The notes: generated from the sequence alone by a model not told the origin. Counted from the stretch's first letter, positions 43,881 to 53,209 are shown. The stretch: 64,000 nt of DNA from Sphingopyxis sp. FD7 (GCF_003609835.1 NZ_AP017898.1:2046001-2110000); one strand, 5' to 3'. Numbers and translations: made by a program.

Positions 43881-44348
43881 TCAATTAACGGCATCGGGCG
43901 GCACGATGGGGACAAGCAGAGGCATGGCGGCGATGCCGTCTTCGCGCAACGCCTCGGCCTCCTCAGGCGACGCCTGGCCGTGGATCAGTTTTTCCGCCAC
44001 ACGTCCCTCGTGCATCGCGCGCGCCGCGGCAGCGAAATCGCGGCCGACCCAGCGCGAATGCGGCAGCATCTCGGCCTGCCGGGCGGCGATTTCGGCAATC
44101 ACGCGGCGCATAAGCGCGGGCGACGGTTCGCCGTCGACGGGCTCCGCCGCCGGGGGTTTCGATACGATCTGCTGGTTCGACTTTACCCCGACGCGCGGCG
44201 CCATCACGGCCTTTCTGACGTCGCTGTCACCACAAACCGGACAAGCGATCAGCCTCCGCGCCTGCTGATCGACAAAGCTGTCGCTGCTCGCGAACCAGGC
44301 TTCGAACCGATGATCGCCAGCGGCGCAGCAAAGATCGAACACGATCAT
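43881..44348 (-). CDS. DUF1178 family protein
   Basis: 155-aa cytosolic protein of unknown function (DUF1178). It starts MIVFDLCCAAGDHRFEAWF with the common pattern of a short zinc-ribbon-like beginning, then ACPVCGDSDVRKAVMAPRVG. The middle is variable, and the end has HSRWVGRDFAAAARAMHEG and LIHGQASPEEAEALREDGI, which define the family. It lies 11 bp after grxC on the same strand. In many alphaproteobacteria a nitrilase-like gene sits between these two; it is absent here. Confidence 0.9.
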   Translation of the reverse strand: MIVFDLCCAAGDHRFEAWFASSDSFVDQQARRLIACPVCGDSDVRKAVMAPRVGVKSNQQIVSKPPAAEPVDGEPSPALMRRVIAEIAARQAEMLPHSRWVGRDFAAAARAMHEGRVAEKLIHGQASPEEAEALREDGIAAMPLLVPIVPPDAVN

Positions 44349-44359
44349 GGCTGCGTCTC

Positions 44360-44620
44360 CTAGGCGCGTCCGATCAGCGCGTCGAGTTCGCCCTTCGCCT
44401 CGAGCGCTGCGAGGTCGTCGCTGCCGCCAACGTGTCGGTCGTCGATAAACACCTGCGGCACCGTGCGCCGCCCGCCCGCGCGCGCGACCATGGCCTCGAA
44501 TCCCGCGCGGTCCATCGTCACGTCGATTTCGCTGAAATCGGCGCCCTTGCCATCGAGCAGTCGCTTGGCCCGCGTACAATAGGGGCAGAATGCCTTGGTA
44601 TATACTTCGATCTTGGCCAT
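44360..44620 (-). CDS. grxC: Glutaredoxin 3
   Basis: 86-aa glutaredoxin with redox motif CPYC (residues 12-15), the TVPQVFID cis-proline segment and GGSDDLAALE glutathione-binding end. It reduces disulfides and mixed disulfides with glutathione in the cytosol. It follows comF by 4 bp and precedes DUF1178, a known alphaproteobacterial gene order. Confidence 0.96.
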   Translation of the reverse strand: MAKIEVYTKAFCPYCTRAKRLLDGKGADFSEIDVTMDRAGFEAMVARAGGRRTVPQVFIDDRHVGGSDDLAALEAKGELDALIGRA

Positions 44621-44624
44621 GTGC

Positions 44625-45482
44625 CTATCCTGTCATCCTGCGGTCCATATCGGAATCCAACGAGGCAATGTCAATTTCGTTGCCGGTTGCCGCATCGGGC
44701 ACGACACGCGCCCAGGTGAGCGCCGACACGCGCGCCGCGCCGCTGCGGCGCAGCGCGCGCGCGGCGGCGCGCAGCGTTGCGCCGCTTGCATGGACATCAT
44801 CGACCAATATCAGGTGGCGGCCCGCCGCCCGCGCGCTGGCACCGTCGGCGAGCGCAAAGGCCCCTGCAACGACGCGCTCGCGTTCGCGCCGCCCCTTGCC
44901 GCGGAGCGAGGCCGTCGCCTTGACGCGCCGCAACAAGTGATGATCGTGCGGCACTCCGGTCAATCGCGTCAGTGCGTCGGCGATAAGCGCCGCCTGATTG
45001 AACCCGCGCGACCAGAGCCGCCAGCGATGCAGCGGCACCGGGACGAGCAGCATCGCGTCGATCGGTCCCAGCGTCGCGAGCGACCGCGCCATCAGGCGCG
45101 CCATCAGGCGGGCGTGCCCCGTCCGACGACCATATTTAAGGCGCAGCGCCACCGTCCGCGCCACCGGGCCATAAGCAACGGCGGCCGGCGCGCCCGCGAA
45201 CGGCGGCGCGTCAGCCAGGCAGGCGCCGCACATCATCCGCTCGCCGGGCAGCGCCAATGGAAGCGGCAGCGAACAGGAGGCGCAGCAGGGGTCACCCAGA
45301 AAATCGAGCGACGACCAGCAGGCGAGGCAAAATTGATGATCCTCGCCAACGACCGCGCCGCATCCGGCGCAACGGGGCGGCAGCGCATAATCAATGATCG
45401 CGCGCGCGGTGACACGGAGAAGCTGCCACGCGGTGCCATTCGCAACGTCCGATATTGTCCCATCCTCCGTCGCGCTCGTCAT
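44625..45482 (-). CDS. comF: ComF family phosphoribosyltransferase-like protein
   Basis: 285-aa protein. The N-terminal zinc finger has pairs CAGCGA, CLAC, CASC and CGAC. The C-terminal phosphoribosyltransferase-like domain has the PRPP-loop-like motif HLILVDDVHASGATLRAAAR. The central part LRLKYGRRTGHARLMARL and WSRGFNQAALIADAL fits ComF. In naturally competent bacteria ComF helps DNA uptake; its role here is unknown. The start is uncertain between 45482 and 45500. It is divergent from the methyltransferase gene. Confidence 0.9.
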   Translation of the reverse strand: MTSATEDGTISDVANGTAWQLLRVTARAIIDYALPPRCAGCGAVVGEDHQFCLACWSSLDFLGDPCCASCSLPLPLALPGERMMCGACLADAPPFAGAPAAVAYGPVARTVALRLKYGRRTGHARLMARLMARSLATLGPIDAMLLVPVPLHRWRLWSRGFNQAALIADALTRLTGVPHDHHLLRRVKATASLRGKGRRERERVVAGAFALADGASARAAGRHLILVDDVHASGATLRAAARALRRSGAARVSALTWARVVPDAATGNEIDIASLDSDMDRRMTG

Positions 45483-45524
45483 CGTCCGCTTGTGAAGCAT
45501 CGCCGGGGACGGCACAAGCGGCGC

Positions 45525-46388
45525 ATGTCGCAGCCGCCCCGTCCACTTTTTTCCCCTGCCCGCCACCGCGCACAGCGGGACCGCCTGGCGCGCCTGCCCG
45601 CCAACGCCAATTTCCTTGCACCGATCGTCGCCGAAACGCTGCTCGACCGGCTGGCGATGGTCACGCGCGCCTTTCCGCGCACGCTGGTCGTCGGCGCGCA
45701 CGATGCGGCGCTCATCGACCGGCTGCGCGCGACCGGCACCGACCTTTGCATCATCGAAGCTGCGCCGCGGCTCGCCGCGCGGATGGGTGCCATTCCGGTC
45801 GAGGCCGACGCGATCGACCTGCCTTTTGGAAGCTTCGAGCTGATTGTCTGGCCGGGCGGGCTCGACAGCGTCAACGACGTGCCCGGCGCGCTGCTGCGCC
45901 TGCGCGCGCTGCTCGCGCCCGACGGGCTGCTGCTCGGCGCCTTCGTCGGCGACGGCAGCCTGCCGCGCCTGCGCCGCGCGGTGATGGCCGACGGGGTGCG
46001 CCCGATCGCGCGAATGCACCCGCAGATCGACCTTGCCGCGATGGGCAATCTGCTCCAGCGCGTCGGCTTTGCGCTGCCCGTCGTCGATGTCGAGGCCCTG
46101 AGCGTGCGCTATGGCGACTGGTTCGCGCTGGTGCGCGACCTGCGCGCCGCGGGTCTGTCGAGCCGTCTCGACCCCGCGCCGCCGCCGCTGACGCGCGACG
46201 AGGCGGCGCGCATCGCCGCCGCCTTCGCCGCCGCCGCCAATCCCGATGGCCGCATCGCCGAAGCCTTCCGCATCGTCCATTTCAGCGGCTGGGCGCCGCA
46301 CCCCGACCAGCCGCAGCCCGCGCGGCGGGGCAGCGGCACCGCGTCGCTGGCGGAGGCGTTGAAGCCGCATGAGGGAAGGGAGAGATAA
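45525..46388 (+). CDS. BioC-like SAM-dependent methyltransferase
   Basis: 287-aa class I methyltransferase-like protein. The N-terminus PLFSPARHRAQRDRLARL and the glycine-poor SAM region TLVVGAHDAALIDRL, followed by DLCIIEAA and DAIDLPFGSFELIVWPGGLD, resemble the NDUFAF5/BioC-like group that sits beside comF-grxC in alphaproteobacteria. The usual GxGxG loop is degenerate. Possible roles are arginine hydroxylation or methylation in complex I assembly, but this is only by analogy. It starts 42 bp from comF in the opposite direction. Confidence 0.8.
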   Translation: MSQPPRPLFSPARHRAQRDRLARLPANANFLAPIVAETLLDRLAMVTRAFPRTLVVGAHDAALIDRLRATGTDLCIIEAAPRLAARMGAIPVEADAIDLPFGSFELIVWPGGLDSVNDVPGALLRLRALLAPDGLLLGAFVGDGSLPRLRRAVMADGVRPIARMHPQIDLAAMGNLLQRVGFALPVVDVEALSVRYGDWFALVRDLRAAGLSSRLDPAPPPLTRDEAARIAAAFAAAANPDGRIAEAFRIVHFSGWAPHPDQPQPARRGSGTASLAEALKPHEGRER

Positions 46389-46458
46389 TCTCTCGCGAAG
46401 GCGCGAAGGGAGTAGCCGTCGATGCCAGGGTGTGGCCACCATTAATTGAAAAGACCAT

Positions 46459-46543
46459 GTACCCCCGCGAAGGCGGGGGTCCATCTCCCGTCGGCTCAGC
46501 ATGGCACCGATCGGAGATGAACCCCCGCCTTCGCGGGTACACA
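46459..46543. repeat. Palindromic REP-like element before mutT
   Basis: Inverted arms 46459-46488 (TGTACCCCCGCGAAGGCGGG start) and 46513-46543 flank a 24-bp centre. The core equals that at 41465-41550. It lies between the convergent methyltransferase and mutT genes, in a gap of 208 bp with no gene. Confidence 0.8.
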
Positions 46544-46596
46544 CAGTTTTTCCGTGCAGCGCTTGGATTCTGTCACTCGCGCGATCGACCCATTTG

Positions 46597-47025
46597 TCAG
46601 ATCAACGCCTCCAGCAATCCGATCAGCGGCTTGTCGGCGGGCGGCATCGCGAGGCCGTGAAGCTCGACCGGGCGCACCCAGCGCAGCGCGCTTGCGTGGC
46701 GCGCCACCGGCGTTCCACGCCATTTGCGGCAGACATAAAGCAACAGGAGCAAATGTCGGTCGCCGAGCATGTCGCTCGCGAAGCAGGCGGGCGCGAGGCA
46801 CGCCTGATCTATGTCGATACCCAGTTCCTCGTCGAGCTCGCGGATCAATCCCGCCTCGGGCGTCTCGTCGGGTTCGATCTTACCCCCCGGGAACTCCCAC
46901 AGCCCCGCCATCGCCAGCCCCTCGGGCCGCTGCTGGACGAGCAGTCGGCCGTCGCGGTCGACGAGCGCCGCGGCGACGACGAGAAGCGAGGTTTTTGGCG
47001 GTTTTCCGGGATCCAGCACGGACAA
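46597..47025 (-). CDS. mutT: 8-oxo-dGTP diphosphatase MutT (Nudix)
   Basis: 142-aa Nudix hydrolase that removes 8-oxo-dGTP. The Nudix box is GGKIEPDETPEAGLIRELDE then ELGI, fitting G-x5-E-x7-REUxEExGU. Also present are LLVQQRPEGLAMAGLWEFPG and the C-terminal LRWVRPVEL. There is no ATG in a sensible place. A TTG at 47025 lies seven bases after AGGAAGG, and a GTG follows at 47019. The TTG is chosen on that basis. Confidence 0.9.
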   Translation of the reverse strand: MSVLDPGKPPKTSLLVVAAALVDRDGRLLVQQRPEGLAMAGLWEFPGGKIEPDETPEAGLIRELDEELGIDIDQACLAPACFASDMLGDRHLLLLLYVCRKWRGTPVARHASALRWVRPVELHGLAMPPADKPLIGLLEALI

Positions 47026-47090
47026 ATTGTTAACCTTCCTATGCAAATATCGGCATCCTCGGGAACTATATGTCAGCGAGGGGTGGAACA

Positions 47091-47261
47091 ATGCGCAATC
47101 TTTACAGGCTGATGCGGTCGACCAGGGCCGCAACAGCCGTCGAATATGGGCTGATCCTGGCCCTTATCTTTCTGGCGGCAGTAGTCGCCGTAGGCAATGT
47201 CGCAACTTCAACCAACAACATGTGGAACAATGTATCGACCGCCGCGGCGGAGAATCTTTAA
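47091..47261 (+). CDS. Flp-family type IVb pilin (first copy)
   Basis: 56-aa pilin precursor. A short basic leader (MRNLYRLMRSTRAAT) is followed by AVEYGLILALIFLAAVVAVG, the Flp motif with Glu and Tyr after the prepilin cleavage site, then a hydrophilic tail. GAGGGG precedes the ATG at 47091. Flp pilins form adhesive pili exported by the Tad system. No tad/cpa gene is in the window. Confidence 0.88.
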   Translation: MRNLYRLMRSTRAATAVEYGLILALIFLAAVVAVGNVATSTNNMWNNVSTAAAENL

Positions 47262-47400
47262 GGCAAGGCGTTCCATCTTGGGGCCCGGAAGCACCGGTCC
47301 CTACAAGGCCGTTAAGATTTTCAAAACCTATTAGACCTAAACCGCCAATGTTGACCCAGACCAGACCGTCAACAGGGTAAGTGAAATCAGGAGACCAGTC

Positions 47401-47562
47401 ATGAAGTTCATCAAGAAGTTCGTTCGCGACACCAAAGCCGCCACCGCCATCGAATATGGCCTGATCGCGGCCCTCATCGCCGTCGCCGGCATCACGGCGA
47501 TGACCGCTGTCGGCGAGGGCGTCGGCAACACCTTCAACGCGGTTTCGAACGAACTCAACTAA
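47401..47562 (+). CDS. Flp-family type IVb pilin (second copy)
   Basis: 53-aa pilin precursor read directly from the sequence. It begins MKFIKKFVRDTKAATAIEYG, then LIAALIAVAGITAMTAVGEG, ending NAVSNELN. The ATAIEYG motif is the classic Flp processing region. AGGAG lies seven bases before the ATG. A strong terminator follows at 47604. It is more typical of the family than the first copy and is probably the main pilin. Confidence 0.95.
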   Translation: MKFIKKFVRDTKAATAIEYGLIAALIAVAGITAMTAVGEGVGNTFNAVSNELN

Positions 47563-47603
47563 TCGCGTTCAGTCACGCAACAGGCGTGAAACGAAACAGA
47601 ACA

Positions 47604-47635
47604 GGGCGGTGGGTCATCCCACCGTCCTTTTCTTT
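47604..47635 (+). terminator. Rho-independent terminator after the Flp pilin genes
   Basis: Ten-bp stem GGGCGGTGGG / CCCACCGTCC with a TCAT loop and one G-U pair, followed by TTTTCTTT. It separates the pilin genes from the convergent M48 protease gene. Confidence 0.88.
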
Positions 47636-47653
47636 GCCATCGGCGTCGGCGAC

Positions 47654-49165
47654 CTACCGATTGGCGTAGACAATGATTTTCACCTTCTGCCCCGGCGTAA
47701 GGCGACTCGATGCGGTCAGCCGATTGAGAACCTGAAACCGTTCGGTCTGATAATCACTGTAGGCCATCCGTCGCGCGAGGCTGGCCACCGTGTCGCCGCG
47801 CCCCACGGTGACGACATCGACGCGACGCGGCCGGATCGCGGCGGCTTCGGACGTGCTCAGTCGCCGCACGCTAGCGAACATCGGGTCAAAGACGCTGCTG
47901 CGCCCCGCTTGCGTTAGCGTGACGAAATGAAACGCCTGGCTGGGCGAAAACTCATAAGCGAAAACGGTGACATCGACCTGCCCCGACTGGCTGTTGACGC
48001 GCGCGGTCGAATAATAGGCCGGAATCCCGTTCACCGTCGTGCGCTGGATCGTTCCCGGGCTGATCGCCATATTGCCCGCGACGGCGCGAAACACCGACGC
48101 GATATAGGCGTTCATGTCACCGCTATAGGGGGCGGTCGAAAACTGCCCCTGGCCGCCATTGCCGCTGATCGACACCGCCGCCGTGCCATTCTGCATCACA
48201 TAACCGCTGGGGACGGTAAAACGGAGGCGAAGATCAGGGTGCAGGAAATTGCGCCCTTCGACCACGCCTTGCGCGGGATCGTCGCCGTAGAGCACGCCAT
48301 CGACCGACGCCAGAAAGGCGTCGGCGTTGCGCATGCCGCCAGCGCCGACGCGATTGGCGAGCGATTGCGCGTTGCGCACGCGCGACGCAGGGTCGGGGTG
48401 TGTGCTCGCCCATTCGGGCAGCGAACGGGCATTGCCGCCTGCAAGGCGGGCGTCGAGGCTGGTCTGGTTGGCGAGACTCGCGAGCATCGTCGACAAGGCC
48501 ATCGGATCATAGCCCGCACCGCGCAGATACTGGACGCCCAGCTGGTCGGCCTCCAATTCCTGGCTGCGCGAAAAGCCCAGCGTTGCGAGCTGCGCGATCC
48601 GCATCGAATTATTCTGGAGCAGCCCGCCAAGCCCACCGAGCAGCCCGCCATTGTCGCCGATCGCGCTCCCGAGTACGGCGCCGAGAATGCCGAGGATCGA
48701 GTTGCGCGTCGCCGCCGACTGGCGCTTCTTGCTGTGCTGCGCGGCGACGTGGCCGACCTCGTGCCCCAGCACGCCCGCCAGTTCGGCCTCGTCGTTCATC
48801 AGCGCCATCAACTGCCGCGTCACATAGACATAGCCGCCGGGGATCGCGAAGGCATTGTTCACCGGCGAATTGAGCAGCGTGACAGTAAAGTCGCTGGGCG
48901 AACGCGACAGGCCCGACTGGACGGCGATATTCTGTCCGACACGATTCACATAGGACGCCTGCGGCCCGCTATAGGCGCCGCCAAACTCCTGCAGCAGTTG
49001 CGGATGCGCCTCGTCGCCCTGCTTGCGTTCGGCGGGCGAGATGCTCGTCGCCGTCTTGATCGGTTTCGTCCGCGCGTCGGCCGTGCCGTTCATCCCGCCG
49101 CCGCCCGCTGCCGCACAGCCCGCCAGAATCGCGGCGATCGTCGTCACTGTCGTCAACCGGCCCAT
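47654..49165 (-). CDS. M48 family metalloprotease lipoprotein (BepA/YfgC-like)
   Basis: 503-aa protein. A signal with lipobox ILAGC at about residues 15-19 indicates a lipoprotein. The M48 domain has the zinc motif HEVGH in LAGVLGHEVGHVAAQH and the third ligand Glu in SQELEADQLG. A middle domain of unknown role follows, and the end (about 440-503) looks like a LysM-type module (VDVVTVGRGDTVASLARRM). The ATG at 49165 has GGGAGG seven bases upstream; two earlier in-frame ATGs lack this. It probably takes part in outer membrane protein quality control in the periplasm. Confidence 0.9.
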   Translation of the reverse strand: MGRLTTVTTIAAILAGCAAAGGGGMNGTADARTKPIKTATSISPAERKQGDEAHPQLLQEFGGAYSGPQASYVNRVGQNIAVQSGLSRSPSDFTVTLLNSPVNNAFAIPGGYVYVTRQLMALMNDEAELAGVLGHEVGHVAAQHSKKRQSAATRNSILGILGAVLGSAIGDNGGLLGGLGGLLQNNSMRIAQLATLGFSRSQELEADQLGVQYLRGAGYDPMALSTMLASLANQTSLDARLAGGNARSLPEWASTHPDPASRVRNAQSLANRVGAGGMRNADAFLASVDGVLYGDDPAQGVVEGRNFLHPDLRLRFTVPSGYVMQNGTAAVSISGNGGQGQFSTAPYSGDMNAYIASVFRAVAGNMAISPGTIQRTTVNGIPAYYSTARVNSQSGQVDVTVFAYEFSPSQAFHFVTLTQAGRSSVFDPMFASVRRLSTSEAAAIRPRRVDVVTVGRGDTVASLARRMAYSDYQTERFQVLNRLTASSRLTPGQKVKIIVYANR

Positions 49166-49300
49166 GATCGCGCCTCCCACCTTTGTTGCCATCGTCCAGA
49201 ATATCCCTATCGTTCCATAGGACAAGCGTGGGCCAGGGACCGTCGCTTGCCCGTTATGCAAAGAGGGAACGCCGGCGGGGTGGATCGGGTTCCGCGCTCG

Positions 49301-50248
49301 TCAGGCGCGGCCCATCGCGAGAAACTTTTCCTCGCGCGCGGCGAGCAAAGTGTCGCGGGGAAGGCCCGACAGACCGTTCAGTTCCTGTTCAATCGCATCG
49401 CCAAGCGCGGCGATTGCGGCTTCGGGCGCGCGGTGTGCGCCCCCGACGGGTTCGGGAACGATCCGGTCGATGATCTTGAGCGCCAGCAGATCCTGCGCCG
49501 ACATCTTCATCGCCGCCGCTGCCTCCGCCGCCTTGTCCGACGTGCGCCACAGGATCGAAGCGCAGCCTTCGGGCGAGATCACCGAATAGACGGCATGCTC
49601 GAACATCAGCACGCGGTTCGCCGCAGCAAGCGCGATCGCGCCGCCCGAACCGCCCTCGCCGACAATCGCCGCGACCATCGGCACGCCGAGCGCAAGGCAT
49701 TGTTCGGTCGAACGCGCGATCGCCTCGGCCTGCCCGCGCTCTTCGGCCTGGATGCCGGGAAAGGCGCCCGATGTGTCAACCAGAGTCACCACCGGCAGGC
49801 CGAAACGGTCGGCAAGCTGCATCAAGCGGATCGCCTTGCGATAACCCTCGGGCTTCGCCATTCCGAAATTATGCTTCATGCGCGACGGGATGTCGTCGCC
49901 CTTTTCATGGCCGATCACCATGACGCGGCGACCCCGGAACCGGGCCAACCCGCCCAGGATCGCCTGGTCGTCGCCGAAGTTGCGGTCACCCGCGAGCGGC
50001 ATCCAGTCGTCGAACAGCCCCGCGACATAATGTTTGAAGTGCGGCCGGTCGGGGTGGCGCGCAACCTGCGTTTTCTGCCACGGCGTCAGCCGGGCATAGA
50101 TATCGCGGAGCAGCTTGGCGGACTTGTCCTCCAGCCGGGCGATATCGCCCTCGATATCGAGCGTGGGATCGTCCCCCATTTCGCGCAGTTCGGCAATCTG
50201 TCGATCGAGCGCGGCGACCTGTTTTTCGAAGTCCAGAAAGGCTGTCAT
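49301..50248 (-). CDS. accA: Acetyl-CoA carboxylase carboxyltransferase subunit alpha
   Basis: 315-aa subunit that with AccD transfers the carboxyl group from biotin to acetyl-CoA, giving malonyl-CoA. The N-terminal helix pair FLDFEKQVAALDRQIAELRE is typical, then RHPDRPHFKHYV, IGHEKGDDIPSRMKHNFGMA, the oxyanion-hole region AIVGEGGSGGAIAL and ISPEGCASILWR. Length is standard. It follows xerD by 9 bp on the same strand. Confidence 0.98.
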   Translation of the reverse strand: MTAFLDFEKQVAALDRQIAELREMGDDPTLDIEGDIARLEDKSAKLLRDIYARLTPWQKTQVARHPDRPHFKHYVAGLFDDWMPLAGDRNFGDDQAILGGLARFRGRRVMVIGHEKGDDIPSRMKHNFGMAKPEGYRKAIRLMQLADRFGLPVVTLVDTSGAFPGIQAEERGQAEAIARSTEQCLALGVPMVAAIVGEGGSGGAIALAAANRVLMFEHAVYSVISPEGCASILWRTSDKAAEAAAAMKMSAQDLLALKIIDRIVPEPVGGAHRAPEAAIAALGDAIEQELNGLSGLPRDTLLAAREEKFLAMGRA

Positions 50249-50257
50249 GCGCCGTCG

Positions 50258-51169
50258 CTAGGCCGAAGGCGTCTTCAGGTCAACGCCATCCATCCGCGCC
50301 AGCGGGTGCCGACGGTTGACCAGTTCGACGAGGCGCCGACTGTCGACATGTGTGTAAATCTCGGTCGTCGCGATATCGGCGTGGCCGAGCATGAGTTGCA
50401 GCGCGCGCAGGTCGGCGCCGCCTTCGAGCAGGTGCGTCGCGAAGGCGTGGCGCAGGACGTGCGGGCTGACCGCCGCCGGGTCGACGCCCGCGCGCGCGGC
50501 AAGTTCGCGCAGCATCTGGAACAACCGGACGCGCGAGATATGCGCCTTGCCCGACGGAAACAGCCATGGCGATCCGCCGCCGAGCAAAGGCAACCAGCGA
50601 TCGAATGCCGCGCCCGCGCGCGCCGACAGCGGCACCAGCCGCTCCTTGTCGCCCTTGCCGCGGACGATCAGATAGTCGCGCTCGCCCGCCACGGCGCGGC
50701 GCGGCAGCGACACCAGTTCGCTCGCCCGCAGCCCCGATCCATAAAGGAGTTCGAGGAACAGCAGCATCCGCACCGCCGCGAGAGGGGGCGCTTCGCCTGC
50801 GGCCTCGGTAGCCGCTTGCTCGAACAGGCGTTCGACATCGTCGTGATTCAATATGCGCGGCAGCGGGCGCTGCGTGGTCGGCCGCGCAATGTCGAGCGCC
50901 GGATTGTCCGCGCGCTCGCCTTCGTCGAGCAGGAAGGCAAAAAATTGCCGCAGCGCCGACAGCTTGCGCGCCGCGCTGCTCGCCGCCAATGCGCGATATT
51001 CGGCCATCAGTTGCCGCAGCACCGCGGAATCGGCCCTGGCCAGCGGCCCCTTGGCCCACTCGGCCGCCTGCTCCAGATCGCGGCGATAGGCGGCGAGCGT
51101 GTTGCGCGACGCGCCACGCTCGGCCGCCATCATCTCCAGAAAACGGTCGATGAGCGCCGCGTCAGACAT
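50258..51169 (-). CDS. xerD: Site-specific tyrosine recombinase XerD
   Basis: 303-aa recombinase for chromosome dimer resolution at dif. The N-terminal SAM-like domain starts IDRFLEMMAAERGAS. Catalytic residues are visible: Arg in YGSGLRASELVSL, Lys in RGKGDKERLVPL, His-x-x-Arg in VSPHVLRHAFATHLL, His in MLGHADIATTEIY, and the nucleophile Tyr of IYTHV. An in-frame GTG at 51184 is possible, but ATG 51169 (MSDAAL) is more usual. A 32-bp perfect inverted repeat lies just upstream. Confidence 0.93.
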   Translation of the reverse strand: MSDAALIDRFLEMMAAERGASRNTLAAYRRDLEQAAEWAKGPLARADSAVLRQLMAEYRALAASSAARKLSALRQFFAFLLDEGERADNPALDIARPTTQRPLPRILNHDDVERLFEQAATEAAGEAPPLAAVRMLLFLELLYGSGLRASELVSLPRRAVAGERDYLIVRGKGDKERLVPLSARAGAAFDRWLPLLGGGSPWLFPSGKAHISRVRLFQMLRELAARAGVDPAAVSPHVLRHAFATHLLEGGADLRALQLMLGHADIATTEIYTHVDSRRLVELVNRRHPLARMDGVDLKTPSA

Positions 51170-51178
51170 CGCTGAAAA

Positions 51179-51259
51179 CGGCACCGGCCCGCTCCCCCAC
51201 CCGGCCTCCCCGACGATAGTAACCTATGGGAGGCCGGGTGGGGGAGCGGGCCGGTGCCG
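51179..51259. repeat. 32-bp perfect inverted repeat with 17-nt spacer
   Basis: Arms 51179-51210 and 51228-51259 are exact reverse complements, starting CGGCACCGGCCCGCTCCCCC. The spacer is CGACGATAGTAACCTAT. No T-tract follows on either strand. It lies between the stop of the secreted unknown (51277) and the start of xerD (51169), both on the minus strand. Confidence 0.95.
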
Positions 51260-51276
51260 CTGCGTTCAAAGGACGC

Positions 51277-53070
51277 TCAGACACGCACCAAAGCTTCGGC
51301 GGCGATCATCCGCGCTTCGGCGGCCAGCCCCACATCGCGCAGCGCGCGGACGATATGATAGAGATGATAGGGCGGCACCTTCGACCAGTCACCCTGCATC
51401 CCCGCCGCCGCGAGCAGTGCGACCATGCCGGGCTCGCGCCGCTCGGCCGCTGCCATCATCGCGCGCGTCCAGCGCGTCTGCCGTCCCAGATCGACGTCAA
51501 GGTCGCGCGCCGCCGCGGCTGTGGCATTGGCGTCGAGCCGCCCCAGCCCGGCCAGCCCCGCAAGCAGGAACTTCGAGCGCAGATAATCGGCGCTGTCGTC
51601 ATCGTCCGAGAACCGTTCGACCGCGCTCGCGCTCATGTCGCCGAGCGCGCGCGGCGAGCCGACCGCAAGCACGCCCCAGGCGCGGCTGCCCGCTTCGACA
51701 CGGGGCACCCACGCCAGCGCATTGGCATCATAGCCTGCCGCGAGCATCGAACCCACGAGCTGCCACGGATCCTCGCCGACGTCGGTGCCTGGCGGCAGCG
51801 CGGCGGCCGCGCGCGCGGTCGCGATCATCGCCGCATAAGCCTCGACAGGCGTGCTCGCCGCGCTCCACAGCCCCTCCATCGCCGCATAGCGATCGGCCCC
51901 GGCCGCCGCACCGAACGCCGCGCGCAGTCGGTCGGTCTGCGCCACCAGCCCTTCGCCGGGTTCTTCCTCACCCGCCGCGGCGCTCAGCAGCGACACATAG
52001 GCTTCGCTCGACAACACGCCGCGCGTCGCGGCTTCGGGCGCTGCGGCGACGCGCTGCGCCATATCGGTCATCGGCGCGAGCACGGTCCAGCCTTTCATAT
52101 AGGCGGGTGCGGCGCCACGCAGCGCCTCCGGCACCGGAATGGCGGTGGCGGTCGCCATGCCGAAGCGCCAGCTCGTCAGCCGCTCGACATTATCCCATTC
52201 GATCGTCGTCGAGCGCCGCCCGGCGCCCGTCGCGCCCAGCACGCGCTCGGCGAGCAGAATGTCGAAGTTCGACAGTCGGCCGCTCGACCGCACGCGGCCG
52301 ATCGCCCAGCCCGCCGGCCCCGCTTCGCCCGACAGGCCCGCACAGATCGCCGACGCGAGCCGCCAGCTGTGCTCGTCGCCATGCGCCAGCCCCGCGGGCA
52401 CATAAGGACAGAGGCCCGCCGGGTCAGCCGTGGCAAGATAGGCCTGCTGCGCCGCGGCGACGAGGCGCGGGCTCGCGCGATCATAGTCGACCGACTGCAC
52501 GATTCGCCGCGCCGTCGTCGATTCGCCCATGCGAAGCAACAGCGACGCGCGCTCGGCGGCCAGGTCGGCGCCGTTGATCGTCGGGGGCGTGTCGATCGCC
52601 GAGGCGAGTGCGCGGCGCAGCAATATCTGGCCCCAGCGCGATGCAAGCTGGCCATTCGTTTTGCGCATGATCGCCGCGGCATATTGGCCGCGCACGCCAA
52701 AGGCGTCGGGCGCCAGCCCGCCGGTTTCGGGCGTGAGCGGGCCGATCCGCGTCAGCAGACGGCGCGCGCCGGGTGGCAGATCATATTTGAGCCCGCCCGA
52801 TTCAACCGCTTCCTCTTCCGTATCCTCGTCTTGGTCAGCGCCCGCCGCATCGCTCGCGCTGCCGCCGATCGTCGGAACGACCGCAGGCGGCGCGCTGCCA
52901 TTCGTCGGCGGCGACGTCGGGGTCGGCGATGGCGTCGGGGCGGGCCGCGGCGCAGGCGTGTCGACGGGGTTGCCGAACCCTTCGGGCAGCAGCGATTCCT
53001 GCGCGATCGCGGGCAGCACCAGCGCCGCGGCCGACAGGCCCAGCGCCAAGGACAATGTCGTTCGCTTCAT
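51277..53070 (-). CDS. Secreted protein of unknown function with Pro-rich linker
   Basis: 597-aa protein not recognised. A signal peptide ([20 protein letters not shown], cleavage about AIAQ) leads to a Pro/Thr/Ser-rich linker (about residues 38-65, [18 protein letters not shown]) and an acidic run ([10 protein letters not shown]). The rest is Ala-rich and helical with repeat-like units such as [20 protein letters not shown], which suggests a TPR-like alpha solenoid. It is periplasmic or surface-bound by prediction. It is divergent from aroK, 139 bp away. The function cannot be assigned. Confidence 0.8.
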   Translation of the reverse strand: MKRTTLSLALGLSAAALVLPAIAQESLLPEGFGNPVDTPAPRPAPTPSPTPTSPPTNGSAPPAVVPTIGGSASDAAGADQDEDTEEEAVESGGLKYDLPPGARRLLTRIGPLTPETGGLAPDAFGVRGQYAAAIMRKTNGQLASRWGQILLRRALASAIDTPPTINGADLAAERASLLLRMGESTTARRIVQSVDYDRASPRLVAAAQQAYLATADPAGLCPYVPAGLAHGDEHSWRLASAICAGLSGEAGPAGWAIGRVRSSGRLSNFDILLAERVLGATGAGRRSTTIEWDNVERLTSWRFGMATATAIPVPEALRGAAPAYMKGWTVLAPMTDMAQRVAAAPEAATRGVLSSEAYVSLLSAAAGEEEPGEGLVAQTDRLRAAFGAAAGADRYAAMEGLWSAASTPVEAYAAMIATARAAAALPPGTDVGEDPWQLVGSMLAAGYDANALAWVPRVEAGSRAWGVLAVGSPRALGDMSASAVERFSDDDDSADYLRSKFLLAGLAGLGRLDANATAAAARDLDVDLGRQTRWTRAMMAAAERREPGMVALLAAAGMQGDWSKVPPYHLYHIVRALRDVGLAAEARMIAAEALVRV

Positions 53071-53209
53071 ACTGCGGCGCTTTCGGCCATCTTGTCGTTC
53101 CCATCCACCTCGATCGTCGGGCGCGCCATCTCGCGCCAGCTCGCTATCCCAGTTGCCGCGCAGCAAAACCATTGTCCCCTGCGGTTCGGGCGGTATAGCC
53201 GCGCGCACC

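Noticed and set aside
47927-51175. A 1082-codon open frame on the plus strand across the M48, accA and xerD genes
   Set aside because: Antisense to three firmly recognised genes and biased in composition; no family motif seen.
51179-51259. Rho-independent terminator
   Set aside because: The stem is long and perfect but neither side has a run of T.
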